Shown here: in pieces, positions 36,028-49,838 of the stretch
Layout of the letters: each line of letters opens with the position of its first letter
Numbering within the stretch: position 1 is the stretch's first letter
Assembly: GCA_034769895.1 (NCBI GenBank)
Contig: JAWRYS010001452.1
Coordinates: 1-64,000, forward strand
Source: Magicicada septendecula
Lineage: Eukaryota; Arthropoda; Insecta; Hemiptera; Cicadidae
Length of the DNA stretch: 64,000 nt
Reading direction: 5' to 3'
The notes under the pieces: generated by a model
Seen by the model: the letters and a program-made list of their open reading frames with translations, nothing else
Database searches by the model: none
Told to the model about the DNA's origin: nothing
Made by a program: the position numbers and the translations under genes

Positions 36028-37437
36028 CCTCCTCCTTCCATGATAATTAACTTTTATTTATTTTTTACTATCCACATAATTTATTTATTCAAACATAATA
36101 TCATTTAGCATTTTTTATACATACTTATTGTTATCAAAATTTATCTGAATTTGGTGATGTTATATAATGCTCTCCCACCAAAATTGATCATTTTATAAAA
36201 CGTGATTCTAAGTTTGATGAAATTATCAATTGTATCGTATCATTTTCTTCTTAAACTCTCCTGCTTCTCACTCGATTTTTTATGCTTAATTCTGTATCTT
36301 TTATTTCCTTTCTCCTGATTCTTTTCTTCGTCATTTTTTCTTATTGCGAACTTTCTTATTGATTTTATATTATAAATTATTCCCTATAAATCTTATTTTC
36401 CCTAACTATCTTTACTCTGTAGTTGCAATCGATTCGGATGGGCTCTATTGGCTTACCTAACTCCGTCGTTCAAAACTACTCTTATTCTGAGATCAGGGGA
36501 ACATCATCCCTGCTCAGTAAAATGATTGCTGGACTTATTCAACAGTCAATCTCAATTAATGAATCTTAAATATAGTCATCTCGTGACTCAACATAATAAT
36601 AATAATCATAACATTTGTTGGGAATCTTTTACCTTTGTACTTCATTATTGCTCAGTTCGAGTCATATATTTTTTCATCTTTCTTTATAGATACTACTTGA
36701 TAATACTTGAAGCATTGCTTTTTATTGATACAATTCACATTTTTATTCATTTTTAATTACTTTTCGTTTCATCTCAATTCATATTACAACTCTTAGAATG
36801 TTTGTTTTATTTATTTCGTTTTTTGATCATTGGTTTTCTTAATCTTACTTCCATTTCTTTCTAAATAGTATTGGAAGTTGGTCATTTTGATTGATAGTAT
36901 TTTTTTTTCATAACATTTTAAATATCCTAGTAAGTTAGTGTTTCTTACTAGTTGGGAACGTTTTTAGCTTATTCCTTTATAGTATGTTTTGCTTTTTTGT
37001 GCCTTACATTTTGGCTAAAGATTATTGTAACTTAATCTTATTTTGTTAGGAATGTTTTGTAACTTCACTCCATTATTATTAATTTTTATTCAAAGATTAT
37101 AGTAAGTTATTGTTTTTTACTTTATGTGGATTCTTGGTAATTTTATTTCTCCCTTTTTTATGATTGGTCTAAAATATTCTCGAATTATCTGTGTAAGCTG
37201 TCCTTACATAACTTTTTTGAATTTTGAAATTCATTTTTTATATATATTTTTTCATTATTATTTATCAGTAAACTTTCTTGCTGAGATTATTCTTCCTTTT
37301 TATTCCAACTAACTTGGTGGGCCTTTTTAAATTGAATTCTTTTCAATTAAGTTTGATCGTCATAGTACTTTTTAAACTACTTAGGTAGGTTATCATGAAA
37401 TCAGTCCCCTTTTCCTCGGCGTTTATCTTCACTTGGT

Positions 37438-38301
37438 TTACCCATGGTCCATCATTTCCTCTGCATTTGTGGTTCGGATAACCTTGGTGTATAGAACTAT
37501 TTTCTTCCTTGTTATATAGGTTTCTTCTGTTTTGTACCATGATTCTTCTAATATCATATGTTCAGTGGTAACCATGACTGCTTCCCTCATTTTATTACGT
37601 GTTTCTTTATTCAGCATTTCTATTTCTAGTATACTCAAGTGTGTTAGATACCTTCTTGATTTGTGACACCCTATCTTGTTGTGAGTCCTGTCAATTTTGT
37701 GTGATTTCCATTTTCTTATTGATTTGTTGAAGTTTTCCTCTGCTGGTTGGTTGTGAATTCCTTCTATAATTTCTTTCAAGGTCCTCCTACAATCTTTATA
37801 TCTCATTAATTTGCTTTGGTCGGTAAGGGGTAAATTGAACACATCAATTAGTCCGTTCTTCATCATCTCCACTTCTTCTCTTGTTTTTAGTAGTTTCTTT
37901 TTATATATTTTTCCTATTTCCTTTGTTTTCTTGATCTTCTTAATTATTCGGTTCTTCTTTACTCTTCTCAGGTTGGTTTTTGTGTGCTTAATTTTCTCAT
38001 TGTTTTTGTTATCTTTATTCCCAGAAAACAATACACCTTTGTCTTCTTTATTCTTCATTTCTCCATTGATACCGTCAGAAGTGTTGTATAGTGTTTCATT
38101 CAATTGTGTGAAACCACTATCTACTGTTTCATCAAGTTGATCTGCTGGGTATCTTGTCTCTTCCCATTTTTTATTCATCTCCGTTTTTGTCTGGTTGCTT
38201 TCTTTACGACATCCTTTGAAAATTAGTCTTATTTGCTGCTTCATTTCTTCTTTATTTTTCTCGTGGTCCTTCTCCAGCTGTTCCCTCAATTCTTCCTTCA
38301 A
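37438..38301 (-). CDS. Second gag-like frame, unit 7
   Basis: Full-length frame, same protein as unit 2. Confidence 0.4.
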   Translation of the reverse strand: MKEELREQLEKDHEKNKEEMKQQIRLIFKGCRKESNQTKTEMNKKWEETRYPADQLDETVDSGFTQLNETLYNTSDGINGEMKNKEDKGVLFSGNKDNKNNEKIKHTKTNLRRVKKNRIIKKIKKTKEIGKIYKKKLLKTREEVEMMKNGLIDVFNLPLTDQSKLMRYKDCRRTLKEIIEGIHNQPAEENFNKSIRKWKSHKIDRTHNKIGCHKSRRYLTHLSILEIEMLNKETRNKMREAVMVTTEHMILEESWYKTEETYITRKKIVLYTKVIRTTNAEEMMDHG

Positions 38302-38714
38302 TTCTTCGTTTCTTTGCTGAATTTCCTCATCAATCGTTGTTGTAATGTTTCATTATTCTTGTTAATGGTTTGTCTCAATTCTTCCTTCTGTTTCTGAAAA
38401 TTGTCCTCCTGTTTTTTAAAATTTTCACTTGTTTCTTCCTTCTGTTTCTGAAAATTTTCGTTTGTTTCTTTCTTCATTCCGTCAAATTTATTGGTCATAT
38501 TATTCATCATCTCCATTAATTTTAGTATGTTCGGGTCTCCTCTAACTTCTCCCTTGTCGCCCGCCTGTAATTCCATTTCTTCGTCTTGTGTTGGTTCTGT
38601 TGTGGTTATTGTTGTCTCCACTTCTTCAATCGGTGCTCCTTCCTCTTCTTCCCCTCTATTTTCTTCCATCTCCTTCTCCTTTGCCAACTTCTTTCCTAAA
38701 TCTCTTGTGTGCAT
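38298..38714 (-). CDS. gag: Gag-like coiled-coil protein, unit 7
   Basis: Protein identical to the unit 1 copy. Confidence 0.55.
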   Translation of the reverse strand: MHTRDLGKKLAKEKEMEENRGEEEEGAPIEEVETTITTTEPTQDEEMELQAGDKGEVRGDPNILKLMEMMNNMTNKFDGMKKETNENFQKQKEETSENFKKQEDNFQKQKEELRQTINKNNETLQQRLMRKFSKETKN

Positions 38715-39062
38715 CCTGATCTCCTTTCGTGACCGCCGCTAGAACTTCGTATCTTCCTTTTTTCAAGCCCCATGTTGGGCGCCAATTTATAACCTACCGT
38801 TCGCGAATGTCCTGCCTACTTCAAGCCCCGCGATGGAAGCCAATTTATAACCAAACTCGTGTCTCGTGTCCCCTCGTATACCTCTGTAAAATATAACAGT
38901 GTGTCTGCGTGCGAAAATGTGTCTGTGTTTCTTACCACTGCGTCCTCGTACGGCGATGTACTTCACGATGTTTGGGCCCGTAGCGAACGTACTGGGGACC
39001 AGGTATCGTGGTTCCCGATTTGAGTTTCAAACGTAGTGGATTATCTCCGGGTGGCGCCAAAT

Positions 39063-41797
39063 TGTTTATAGAAAACAATTAAAATGGTTTGCTTATCAAT
39101 GTTCTATTTGAACGAGGCGACGAATTCAATCTGTCCCGCCCTTTCTCAATTTCGTGTCAATCGAGATAGCGGTTGCTGGATTCGCTACTTGAGCGCTCGC
39201 CGTCGCATTGGAAACCTTCACTATACATTATATTTTTAAACATACACTTTGCTAATAGAAATAAGACACGAGTTAACACACACAGTATAAATTTATTATT
39301 AATTGGAAGTTAGTATTTTATAGACACAAATTGTAATTAGTTTGTTCATATATAATTCTGCACCGGATAATTCTTTATAAGACTCTTACTCAAGGTTAAA
39401 CGATTGACTTTTGAATACAAATAAACAGTAATGGCGATTTATTTCGCCGATCAACAAATATTTTGGTCGACGTTTGTGGGTTGTTTGGATCACGTTAAAA
39501 GGTTCAGATGCAGTTACAACATTAAAAATACACAACCTTACAATGTTTTTTCCTTATGTAGGATAATGTGTAGTGGTAATTGTTTTGTTTAAGTGTCATA
39601 CAAGATGTTTATAAGTCGTACATAAATATGAGTTTAGTTCTATAGTTAACAAAATTTTCAGTGATATAATTTTATGGATCAATCCTTGTAAGAGAATAAA
39701 AATGATTTAGTGGTATTCAAAATACATTGAGAAATGGTCAAAGTGCGTTTATTTTTTGGAAGTTGAAATAATTTAACTGATACTTAACAGCCTTGCAGTA
39801 CGGTATTATTCGGGATGAAGAGAAGGAAGGATTATGGCTTCAATATTGTTCCTGTGTACTTTATTCGAGCTTCGGCATCTTTTTCACAGTGGGTTGGACT
39901 TATTTGGATATTTCATATTGAGTTAAACGTCTTCTCCCTCTGGAAATGGTATTCTGCATCCATCAGGCTTCTGTACTCTCAATTTCTACACTTTGTTTTA
40001 CTTCTAAGATGTCTCAAACGTTAAAAGGTGTTGTACAGACGATTCGCGTCTGGCTTGCGATAGCGTCACTTTCCAAGTAAATGTATTTAACGGTAATTAC
40101 CTCGTTAAACGGCCGTTCCCATGGTTACGTGTTTGCTCTCATTGGGTGAGCTCAATATTAGTACATTGTTATCAATTTTCGAATTTCTTTCAAATCTTCC
40201 CATATCTTCGGACTTTCTTCCTCCTCTTATCTTCCTTCTGAGTTAATATCTAAATGCACTGTCATTTATATTTTCTCACAACCATTATTTTGGTACCCCA
40301 CAATATTGGGTTTTATCAAGTTTTTTTAAGTTCACAATTAATTTCATACTTACTAATCACATTTCTTTGTTTATATAATTCCTTAATTTAATATTTGGTT
40401 TTTAATAATAACTACTATTCATCCTTGATGAATTAGTCACATTGGATTTGTCCATTACATGGTGATTTTTATACAATTAGTAATTGTTTATGTTTGACCG
40501 TTAGGCCTGTTTCACATTTAAGTAGCCATTACTGGATTTTTGTGGCTTCATACACAACATATTTCATTGAGTCCCAAATTGTTATTTTGCATTTATAATT
40601 AGGTTTAATGTATCTGGATGTGTTTTAATTAGTAACAACTGTGTTATTCAATCTTACTTGCTAATTATTTGCTATTCATTTCCAATATAAAATAAAACAT
40701 CTAGGCCTATGGTCTGTATAACTCTTACAGCCATATCCATTTCATAACTAACAGTTTATATAATTCATTATTTCTTATTTGTTGTTCTGGTGCTAAACAA
40801 TCTCACCTCTATTGAACTTTTTCCATTAAACTCACCTTATAACATGGGTATTGGATACAAACTTATTTTCTAATGCTTTTTTCTCTCCCTTCCATATTAA
40901 CACCATCTAATTACTTTTCTTTGTGAAACACACCTTTAAACTTTTACAATACATTTTTAAGTTATAACAATATTCTTTACTAGTCATCACAGTGAATATC
41001 ACTACTTAGTGTTCATTATTCACTGATTAAATGTTCTATCCTAAATACTATTCATTGCAACTTGTTAAATGTTATTGTTCACTCTTAAAATTAAAACATA
41101 TTGTTCACTATTAAAACTAAAACATAAATAATTTTACTAAGTCTTTACCTTAGCCTACTCTCCTCTTACTATTTGTATGATAGACAATATTTGTATTTAT
41201 TTTTCACTAGCACTTTCTTAAATTATTTAGTGTTCATTATAATTTATTTAGTGTTTCTTTAGTATTATATCACTCTAGTATAAATCACTTTCACTAATTC
41301 AACTTCCATTTATTTCTCATCATTTTATTCTCTTTCTCTACACACTATCTATATAACATTATTAATATTGTGTCTTTCTTAGTTAACAAATTACATATAT
41401 CCCTAACTCTTTTGGTTAGTGTATTTTTATACATTGTTTCATATTACTGACGGTTCATAATTGTCATTTTATCAATACTAACATTCATTAATAGTTTTGG
41501 TTCTTAACCGAATTTCATTGTCTTTATTACTTTATGTTACATTATTTCTCCCTTTTCTGTTTTTCATTACTTGTCTAGTTTTCTTGATGCGTTTCATCTT
41601 GTTTTCTTCCTCATGGGTTTGTTCTCTCTTGGTTTTCATTCTTCTTCTCCTTCCTTCGTCTTGTTTTCTTTATTTTGATTTCTTAGCTGGTTTCTCAACT
41701 GGTTTCTCAATTGGCCAATCTCTGGGGTTGGGTCAATGTCGTTTGTCTGTCAGTCTATCATTTTAGTTTCTTTGTTAATCACTTTCAGTTTATTACA
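39063..41797 (-). repeat. Putative LTR shared by units 7 and 8
   Basis: Both duplications are present. The second 26-bp copy carries the 'cactattaaa' variant near 41107, otherwise seen only in unit 10. Confidence 0.55.
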
Positions 41798-43207
41798 CCT
41801 CCTCCTTCCATGATAATTACCTTTTATTTATTTTTTACTATCCACATAATTTATTTATTCAAACATAATATCATTTAGCATTTTTTATACATACTTATTG
41901 TTATCAAAATTTATCTGAATTTGGTGATGTTATATAATGCTCTCCCACCAAAATTGATCATTGTATAAAACGTGATTCTAAGTTTGATGAAATTATCAAT
42001 TGTATCGTATCATTTTCTTCTTAAACTCTCCTGCTTCTCACTCGATTTTTTATGCTTAATTCTGTATCTTTTATTTCCTTTCTCCTGATTCTTTTCTTCG
42101 TCATTTTTTCTTATTGCGAACTGGCTTATTGATTTTATATTATAAATTATTCCCTATAAATCTTATTTTCCCTAACTATCTTTACTCTGTAGTTGCAATC
42201 GATTCGGATGGGCTCTATTGGCTTACCTAACTCCGTCGTTCAAAACTACTCTTATTCTGAGATCAAGGGAACACCATCCCTGCTCAGTAAAATGATTGCT
42301 GGACTTATTCAACAGTCAATCTCAATTAATGAATCTTAAATATAGTCATCTCGTGACTCAACATAATAATAATAATCATAACATTTGTTGGGAATCTTTT
42401 ACCTTTGTACTTCATTATTGCTCAGTTCGAGTCATATATTTTTTCATCTTTCTTTATAGATACTATTTGATAATACTTGAAGCATTGCTTTTTATTGATA
42501 CAATTCACATTTTTATTCATTTTTAATTACTTTTCGTTTCATCTCAATTCATATTACAACTCTTAGAATGTTTGTTTTATTTATTTCGTTTTTTGATCAT
42601 TGGTTTTCTTAATCTTACTTCCATTTCTTTCTAAATAGTATTGGAAGTTGGTCATTTTGATTGATAGTATTTTTTTTTCATAACTTTTTAAATATCCTAG
42701 TAAGTTAGTGTTTCTTACTAGTTGGGAATGTTTTTAGCTTATTCCTTTATAGTATGTTTTGCTTTTTTGTGCCTTACATTTTGGCTAAAGATTATTGTAA
42801 CTTAATCTTATTTTGTTAGGAATGTTTTGTAACTTCACTCCATTATTATTAATTTTTATTCAAAGATTATAGTAAGTTATTGTTTTTTATTTTATGTGGA
42901 TTCTTGGTAATTTTATTTCTCCCTTTTTTATGATTGGTCTAAAATATTCTCGAATTATCTGTGTAAGCTGTCCTTACATAACTTTTTTGAATTTTGAAAT
43001 TCATTTTTTATATATATTTTTTCATTATTATTTATCAGTAAACTTTCTTGCTGAGATTATTCTTCCTTTTTATTCCAACTAACTTGGTGGGCCTTTTTAA
43101 ATTGAATTCTTTTCAATTAAGTTTGATCGTCATAGTACTTTTTAAACTACTTAGGTAGGTTATCATGAAATCAGTCCGCTTTTCCTCGGCGTTTATCTTC
43201 ACTTGGT

Positions 43208-44071
43208 TTACCCATGGTCCATCATTTCCTCTGCATTTGTGGTTCGGATAACCTTGGTGTATAGAACTATTTTCTTCCTTGTTATATAGGTTTCTTCTGT
43301 TTTGTACCATGATTCTTCTAATATCATATGTTCAGTGGTAACCATGACTGCTTCCCTCATTTTATTACGTGTTTCTTTATTCAGCATTTCTATTTCTAGT
43401 ATACTCAAGTGTGTTAGATACCTTCTTGATTTGTGACACCCTATCTTGTTGTGAGTCCTGTCAATTTTGTGTGATTTCCATTTTCTTATTGATTTGTTGA
43501 AGTTTTCCTCTGCTGGTTAGTTGTGAATTCCTTCTATAATTTCTTTCAAGGTCCTCCTACAATCTTTATATCTCATTAATTTGCTTTGGTCGGTAAGGGG
43601 TAAATTGAACACATCAATTAGTCCGTTCTTCATCATCTCCACTTCTTCTCTTGTTTTTAGTAGTTTCTTTTTATATATTTTTCCTATTTCCTTTGTTTTC
43701 TTGATCTTCTTAATTATTCGGTTCTTCTTTACTCTTCTCAGGTTGGTTTTTGTGTGCTTAATTTTCTCATTGTTTTTGTTATCTTTATTCCCAGAAAACA
43801 ATACACCTTTGTCTTCTTTATTCTTCATTTCTCCATTGATACCGTCAGAAGTGTTGTATAGTGTTTCATTCAATTGTGTGAAACCACTATCTACTGTTTC
43901 ATCAAGTTGATCTGCTGGGTATCTTGTCTCTTCCCATTTTTTATTCATCTCCGTTTTTGTCTGGTTGCTTTCTTTACGACATCCTTTGAAAATTAGTCTT
44001 ATTTGCTGCTTCATTTCTTCTTTATTTTTCTCGTGGTCCTTCTCCAGCTGTTCCCTCAATTCTTCCTTCAA
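43208..44071 (-). pseudogene. Second gag-like frame, unit 8, with nonsense mutation
   Basis: A G to A change on the plus strand at 43519 turns a Gln codon (CAA) into TAA after residue 184. The downstream part stays open to 43208 but is separated from the start. Confidence 0.5.
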
Positions 44072-44484
44072 TACTTCGTTTCTTTGCTGAATTTCCTCAT
44101 CAATCGTTGTTGTAATGTTTCATTATTCTTGTTAATGGTTTGTCTCAATTCTTCCTTCTGTTTCTGAAAATTGTCCTCCTGTTTTTTAAAATTTTCACTT
44201 GTTTCTTCCTTCTGTTTCTGAAAATTTTCGTTTGTTTCTTTCTTCATTCCGTCAAATTTATTGGTCATATTATTCATCATCTCCATTAATTTTAGTATGT
44301 TCGGGTCTCCTCTAACTTCTCCCTTGTCGCCCGCCTGTAATTCCATTTCTTCGTCTTGTGTTGGTTCTGTTGTGGTTATTGTTGTCTCCACTTCTTCAAT
44401 CGGTGCTCCTTCCTCTTCTTCCCCTCTATTTTCTTCCATCTCCTTCTCCTTTGCCAACTTCTTTCCTAAATCTCTTGTGTGCAT
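44068..44484 (-). CDS. gag: Gag-like coiled-coil protein, unit 8
   Basis: Last residue is Tyr instead of Asn, a change shared with units 9 and 11. Confidence 0.55.
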   Translation of the reverse strand: MHTRDLGKKLAKEKEMEENRGEEEEGAPIEEVETTITTTEPTQDEEMELQAGDKGEVRGDPNILKLMEMMNNMTNKFDGMKKETNENFQKQKEETSENFKKQEDNFQKQKEELRQTINKNNETLQQRLMRKFSKETKY

Positions 44485-44832
44485 CCTGATCTCCTTTCGT
44501 GACCGCCGCTAGAACTTCGTATCTTCCTTTTTTCAAGCCCCATGTTGGGCGCCAATTTATAACCTACCGTTCGCGAATGTCCTGCCTACTTCAAGCCCCG
44601 CGATGGAAGCCAATTTATAACCAAACTCGTGTCTCGTGTCCCCTCGTATACCTCTGTAAAATATAACAGTGTGTCTGCGTGCGAAAATGTGTCTGTGTTT
44701 CTTACCACTGCGTCCTCGTACGGCGATGTACTTCACGATGTTTGGGCCCGTAGCGAACGTACTGGGGACCAGGTATCGTGGTTCCCGATTTGAGTTTCAA
44801 ACGTAGTGGATTATCTCCGGGTGGCGCCAAAT

Positions 44833-47565
44833 TGTTTATAGAAAACAATTAAAATGATTTGCTTATCAATGTTCTATTTGAACGAGGCGACGAATTCAAT
44901 CTGTCCCGCCCTTTCTCAATTTCGTGTCAATCGAGATAGCGGTTGCTGGATTCGCTACTTGAGCGCTCGCCGTCGCATTGGAAACCTTCACTATACATTA
45001 TATTTTTAAACATACACTTTGCTAATAGAAATAAGACACGAGTTAACACACACAGTATAAATTTATTATTAATTGGAAGTTAGTATTTTATAGACACAAG
45101 TTGTAATTAGTTTGTTCATATATAATTCTGCACCGGATAATTCTTTATAAGACTCTTACTCAAGGTTAAACGATTGACTTTTGAATACAAATAAACAGTA
45201 ATGGCGATTTATTTCGCCGATCAACAAATATTTTGGTCGACGTTTGTGGGTTGTTTGGATCACGTTAAAAGGTTCAGATGCAGTTACAACATTAAAAATA
45301 CACAACCTTACAATGTTTTTTCCTTATGTAGGATAATGTGTAGTGGTAATTGTTTTGTTTAAGTGTCATACAAGATGTTTATAAGTCGTACATAAATATG
45401 AGTAGTTCTATAGTTAACAAAATTTTCAGTGATATAATTTTATGGATCAATCGTTGTAAGAGAATAAAAATGATTTAGTGGTATTCAAAATACATTGAGA
45501 AATGGTCAAAGTGCGTTTATTTTTTGGAAGTTGAAATAATTTAACTGATACTTAACAGCCTTGCAGTACGGTATTATTCGGGATGAAGAGAAGGAAGGAT
45601 TATGGCTTCAATATTGTTCCTGTGTACTTTATTCGAGCTTCGGCATCTTTTTCACAGTGGGTTGGACTTATTTGGATATTTCATATTGAGTTAAACGTCT
45701 TCTCCCTCTGGAAATGGTATTCTGCATCCATCAGGCTTCTGTACTCTCAATTTCTACACTTTGTTTTACTTCTAAGATGTCTCAAACGTTAAAAGGTGTT
45801 GTACAGACGATTCGCGTCTGGCTTGCGATAGCGTCACTTTCCAAGTAAATGTATTTAACGGTAATTACCTCGTTAAACGGCCGTTCCCATGGTTACGTGT
45901 TTGCTCTCATTGGGTGAGCTCAATATTAGTACATTGTTATCAATTTTCGAATTTCTTTCAAATCTTCCCATATCTTCGGACTTTCTTCCTCCTCTTATCT
46001 TCCTTCTGAGTTAATATCTAAATGCACTGTCATTTATATTTTCTCACAACGATTATTTTGGTACCCCACAATATTGGGTTTTATCAAGTTTTTTTAAGTT
46101 CACAATTAATTTCATACTTACTAATCACATTTCTTTGTTTATATAATTCCTTAATTTAATATTTGGTTTTTAATAATAACTACTATTCATCCTTGATGAA
46201 TTAGTCACATTGGATTTGTCCATTACATGGTGATTTTTATACAATTAGTAATTGTTTATGTTTGACCGTTAGGCCTGTTTCACATTTAAGTAGCCATTAC
46301 TGGATTTTTGTGGCTTCATACACAACATATTTCATTGAGTCCCAAATTGTTATTTTGCATTTATAATTAGGTTTAATGTATCTGGATGTGTTTTAATTAG
46401 TAACAACTGTGTTATTCAATCTTACTTGCTAATTATTTGCTATTCATTTCCAATATAAAATAAAACATCTAGGCCTATGGTCTGTATAACTCTTACAGCC
46501 ATATCCATTTCATAACTAACAGTTTATATAATTCATTAATTCTTATTTGTTGTTCTGGTGCTAAACAATCTCACCTCTATTGAACTTTTTCCATTAAACT
46601 CACCTTATAACATGGGTATTGGATACAAACTTATTTTCTAATGCTTTTTTCTCTCCCTTCCATATTAACACCATCTAATTACTTTTCTTTGTGAAACACA
46701 CCTTTAAACTTTTACAATACATTTTTAAGTTATAACAATATTCTTTACTAGTCATCACAGTGAATATCACTACTTAGTGTTCATTATTCACTGATTAAAT
46801 GTTCTATCCTAAATACTATTCATTGCAACTTGTTAAATGTTATTGTTCACTCTTAAAATTAAAACATATTGTTCACTCTTAAAACTAAAACATAAATAAT
46901 TTTACTAAGTCTTTACCTTAGCCTACTCTCCTCTTACTATTTGTATGATAGACAATATTTGTATTTATTTTTCACTAGCACTTTCTTAAATTATTTAGTG
47001 TTCATTATAATTTATTTAGTGTTTCTTTAGTATTATATCACTCTAGTATAAATCACTTTCACTAATTCAACTTCCATTTATTTCTCATCATTTTATTCTC
47101 TTTCTCTACACACTATCTATATAACATTATTAATATTGTGTCTTTCTTAGTTAACAAATTACATATATCCCTAACTCTTTTGGTTAGTGTATTTTTATAC
47201 ATTGTTTCATATTACTGACGGTTCATAATTGTCATTTTATCAATACTAACATTCATTAATAGTTTTGGTTCTTAACCGAATTTCATTGTCTTTATTACTT
47301 TGGGTTACATTATTTCTCCCTTTTCTGTTTTTCATTACTTGTCTAGTTTTCTTGATGCGTTTCATCTTGTTTTCTTCCTCATGGGTTTGTTCTCTCTTGG
47401 TTTTCATTCTTCTTCTCCTTCCTTCGTCTTGTTTTCTTTATTTTGATTTCTTAGCTGGTTTCTCAACTGGTTTCTCAATTGGCCAATCTCTGGGGTTGGG
47501 TCAATGTCGTTTGTCTGTCAGTCTATCATTTTAGTTTCTTTGTTAATCACTTTCAGTTTATTACA
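44833..47565 (-). repeat. Putative LTR shared by units 8 and 9
   Basis: Carries the 2-bp deletion 'gagtagttc' near 45402 and 'aaaatgattt' near 44853, markers of units 8, 9 and 11. Confidence 0.55.
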
Positions 47566-48974
47566 CCTCCTCCTTCCATGATAATTACCTTTTATTTATT
47601 TTTTACTATCCACTTAATTTATTTATTCAAACATAATATCATTTAGCATTTTTTATACATACTTATTGTTACCAAATTTATCTGAATTTGGTGATGTTAT
47701 ATAATGCTCTCCCACCAAAATTGATCATTTTATAAAACGTGATTCTAAGTTTGATGAAATTATCAATTGTATCGTATCATTTTCTTCTTAAACTCTCCTG
47801 CTTCTCACTCGATTTTTTATGCTTAATTCTGTATCTTTTATTTCCTTTCTCCTGATTCTTTTCTTCGTCATTTTTTCTTATTGCGAACTGGCTTATTGAT
47901 TTTATATTATAAATTATTCCCTATAAATCTTATTTTCCCTAACTATCTTTACTCTGTAGTTGCAATCGATTCGGATGGGCTCTATTGGCTTACCTAACTC
48001 CGTCGTTCAAAACTACTCTTATTCTGAGATCAGGGGAACATCATCCCTGCTCAGTAAAATGATTGCTGGACTTATTCAACAGTCAATCTCAATTAATGAA
48101 TCTTAAATATAGTCATCTCGTGACTCAACATAATAATAATAATCATAACATTTGTTGGGAATCTTTTACCTTTGTACTTCATTATTGCTCAGTTCGAGTC
48201 ATATATTTTTTCATCTTTCTTTATAGATACTACTTGATAATACTTGAAGCATTGCTTTTTATTGATACAATTCACATTTTTATTCATTTTTAATTACTTT
48301 TCGTTTCATCTCAATTCATATTACAACTCTTAGAATGTTTGTTTTATTTATTTCGTTTTTCGATCATTGGTTTTCTTAATTTTACTTCCATTTCTTTCTA
48401 AATAGTATTGGAAGTTGGTCATTTTGATTGATAGTATTTTTTTTTCATAACTTTTTAAATATCCTAGTAAGTTAGTGTTTCTTACTAGTTGGGAATGTTT
48501 TTAGCTTATTCCTTTATAGTATGTTTTGCTTTTTTGTGCCTTACATTTTGGCTAAAGATTATTGTAACTTAATCTTATTTTGTTAGGAATGTTTTGTAAC
48601 TTCACTCCATTATTATTAATTTTTATTCAAAGATTATAGTAAGTTATTGTTTTTTACTTTATGTGGATTCTTGGTAATTTTATTTCTCCCTTTTTTATGA
48701 TTGGTCTAAAATATTCTCGAATTATCTGTGTAAGCTGTCCTTACATAACTTTTTTGAATTTTGAAATTCATTTTTTATATATATTTTTTCATTATTATTT
48801 ATCAGTAAACTTTCTTGCTGAGATTATTCTTCCTTTTTATTCCAACTAACTTGGTGGGCCTTTTTAAATTGAATTCTTTTCAATTAAGTTTGATCGTCAT
48901 AGTACTTTTTAAACTACTTAGGTAGGTTATCATGAAATCAGTCCCCTTTTCCTCGGCGTTTATCTTCACTTGGT

Positions 48975-49838
48975 TTACCCATGGTCCATCATTTCCTCTG
49001 CTTTTGTGGTTCGGATAACCTTGGTGTATAGAACTATTTTCTTCCTTGTTATATAGGTTTCTTCTGTTTTGTACCATGATTCTTCTAATATCATATGTTC
49101 AGTGGTAACCATGACTGCTTCCCTCATTTTATTACGTGTTTCTTTATTCAACATTTCTATTTCTAGTATACTCAAGTGTGTTAGATACCTTCTTGATTTG
49201 TGACACCCTATCTTGTTGTGAGTCCTGTCAATTTTGTGTGATTTCCATTTTCTTATTGATTTGTTGAAGTTTTCCTCTGCTGGTTGGTTGTGAATTCCTT
49301 CTATAATTTCTTTCAAGGTCCTCCTACAATCTTTATATCTCATTAATTTGCTTTGGTCGGTAAGGGGTAAATTGAACACATCAATTAGTCCGTTCTTCAT
49401 CATCTCCACTTCTTCTCTTGTTTTTAGTAGTTTCTTTTTATATATTTTTCCTATTTCCTTTGTTTTCTTGATTTTCTTAATTATTCGGTTCTTCTTTACT
49501 CTTCTCAGGTTGGTTTTTGTGTGCTTAATTTTCTCATTGTTTTTGTTATCTTTATTCCCAGAAAACAATACACCTTTGTCTTCTTTATTCTTCATTTCTC
49601 CATTGATACCGTCAGAAGTGTTGTATAGTGTTTCATTCAATTGTGTGAAACCACTATCTACTGTTTCATCAAGTTGATCTGCTGGGTATCTTGTCTCTTC
49701 CCATTTTTTATTCATCTCCGTTTTTGTCTGGTTGCTTTCTTTACGACATCCTTTGAAAATTAGTCTTATTTGCTGCTTCATTTCTTCTTTATTTTTCTCG
49801 TGGTCCTTCTCCAGCTGTTCCCTCAATTCTTCCTTCAA
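48975..49838 (-). CDS. Second gag-like frame, unit 9
   Basis: Full-length frame with Asn to Lys near the C-terminus (TTKAEE), shared with unit 11. Confidence 0.4.
   Translation of the reverse strand: MKEELREQLEKDHEKNKEEMKQQIRLIFKGCRKESNQTKTEMNKKWEETRYPADQLDETVDSGFTQLNETLYNTSDGINGEMKNKEDKGVLFSGNKDNKNNEKIKHTKTNLRRVKKNRIIKKIKKTKEIGKIYKKKLLKTREEVEMMKNGLIDVFNLPLTDQSKLMRYKDCRRTLKEIIEGIHNQPAEENFNKSIRKWKSHKIDRTHNKIGCHKSRRYLTHLSILEIEMLNKETRNKMREAVMVTTEHMILEESWYKTEETYITRKKIVLYTKVIRTTKAEEMMDHG

Larger units (their letters stand above)
34513..40282. repeat. Tandem unit 7 (5770 bp)
   Basis: Has both duplications and none of the common 1-2 bp deletions. Private changes include 'actttctta' for 'actggctta' near 36350 and an A to G change at 36027 that alters the first base of the minus-strand LTR terminus. 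Confidence 0.97.
40283..46050. repeat. Tandem unit 8 (5768 bp)
   Basis: Shares the 2-bp deletion 'gagtagttc' (near 45402) and 'aaaatgattt' (near 44853) with units 9 and 11, but shares 'cactattaaa' (near 41107) with unit 10, so it is a mosaic. It carries a nonsense mutation in the second minus-strand frame (43519) and changes in the conserved hairpin near 42265. Confidence 0.97.
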
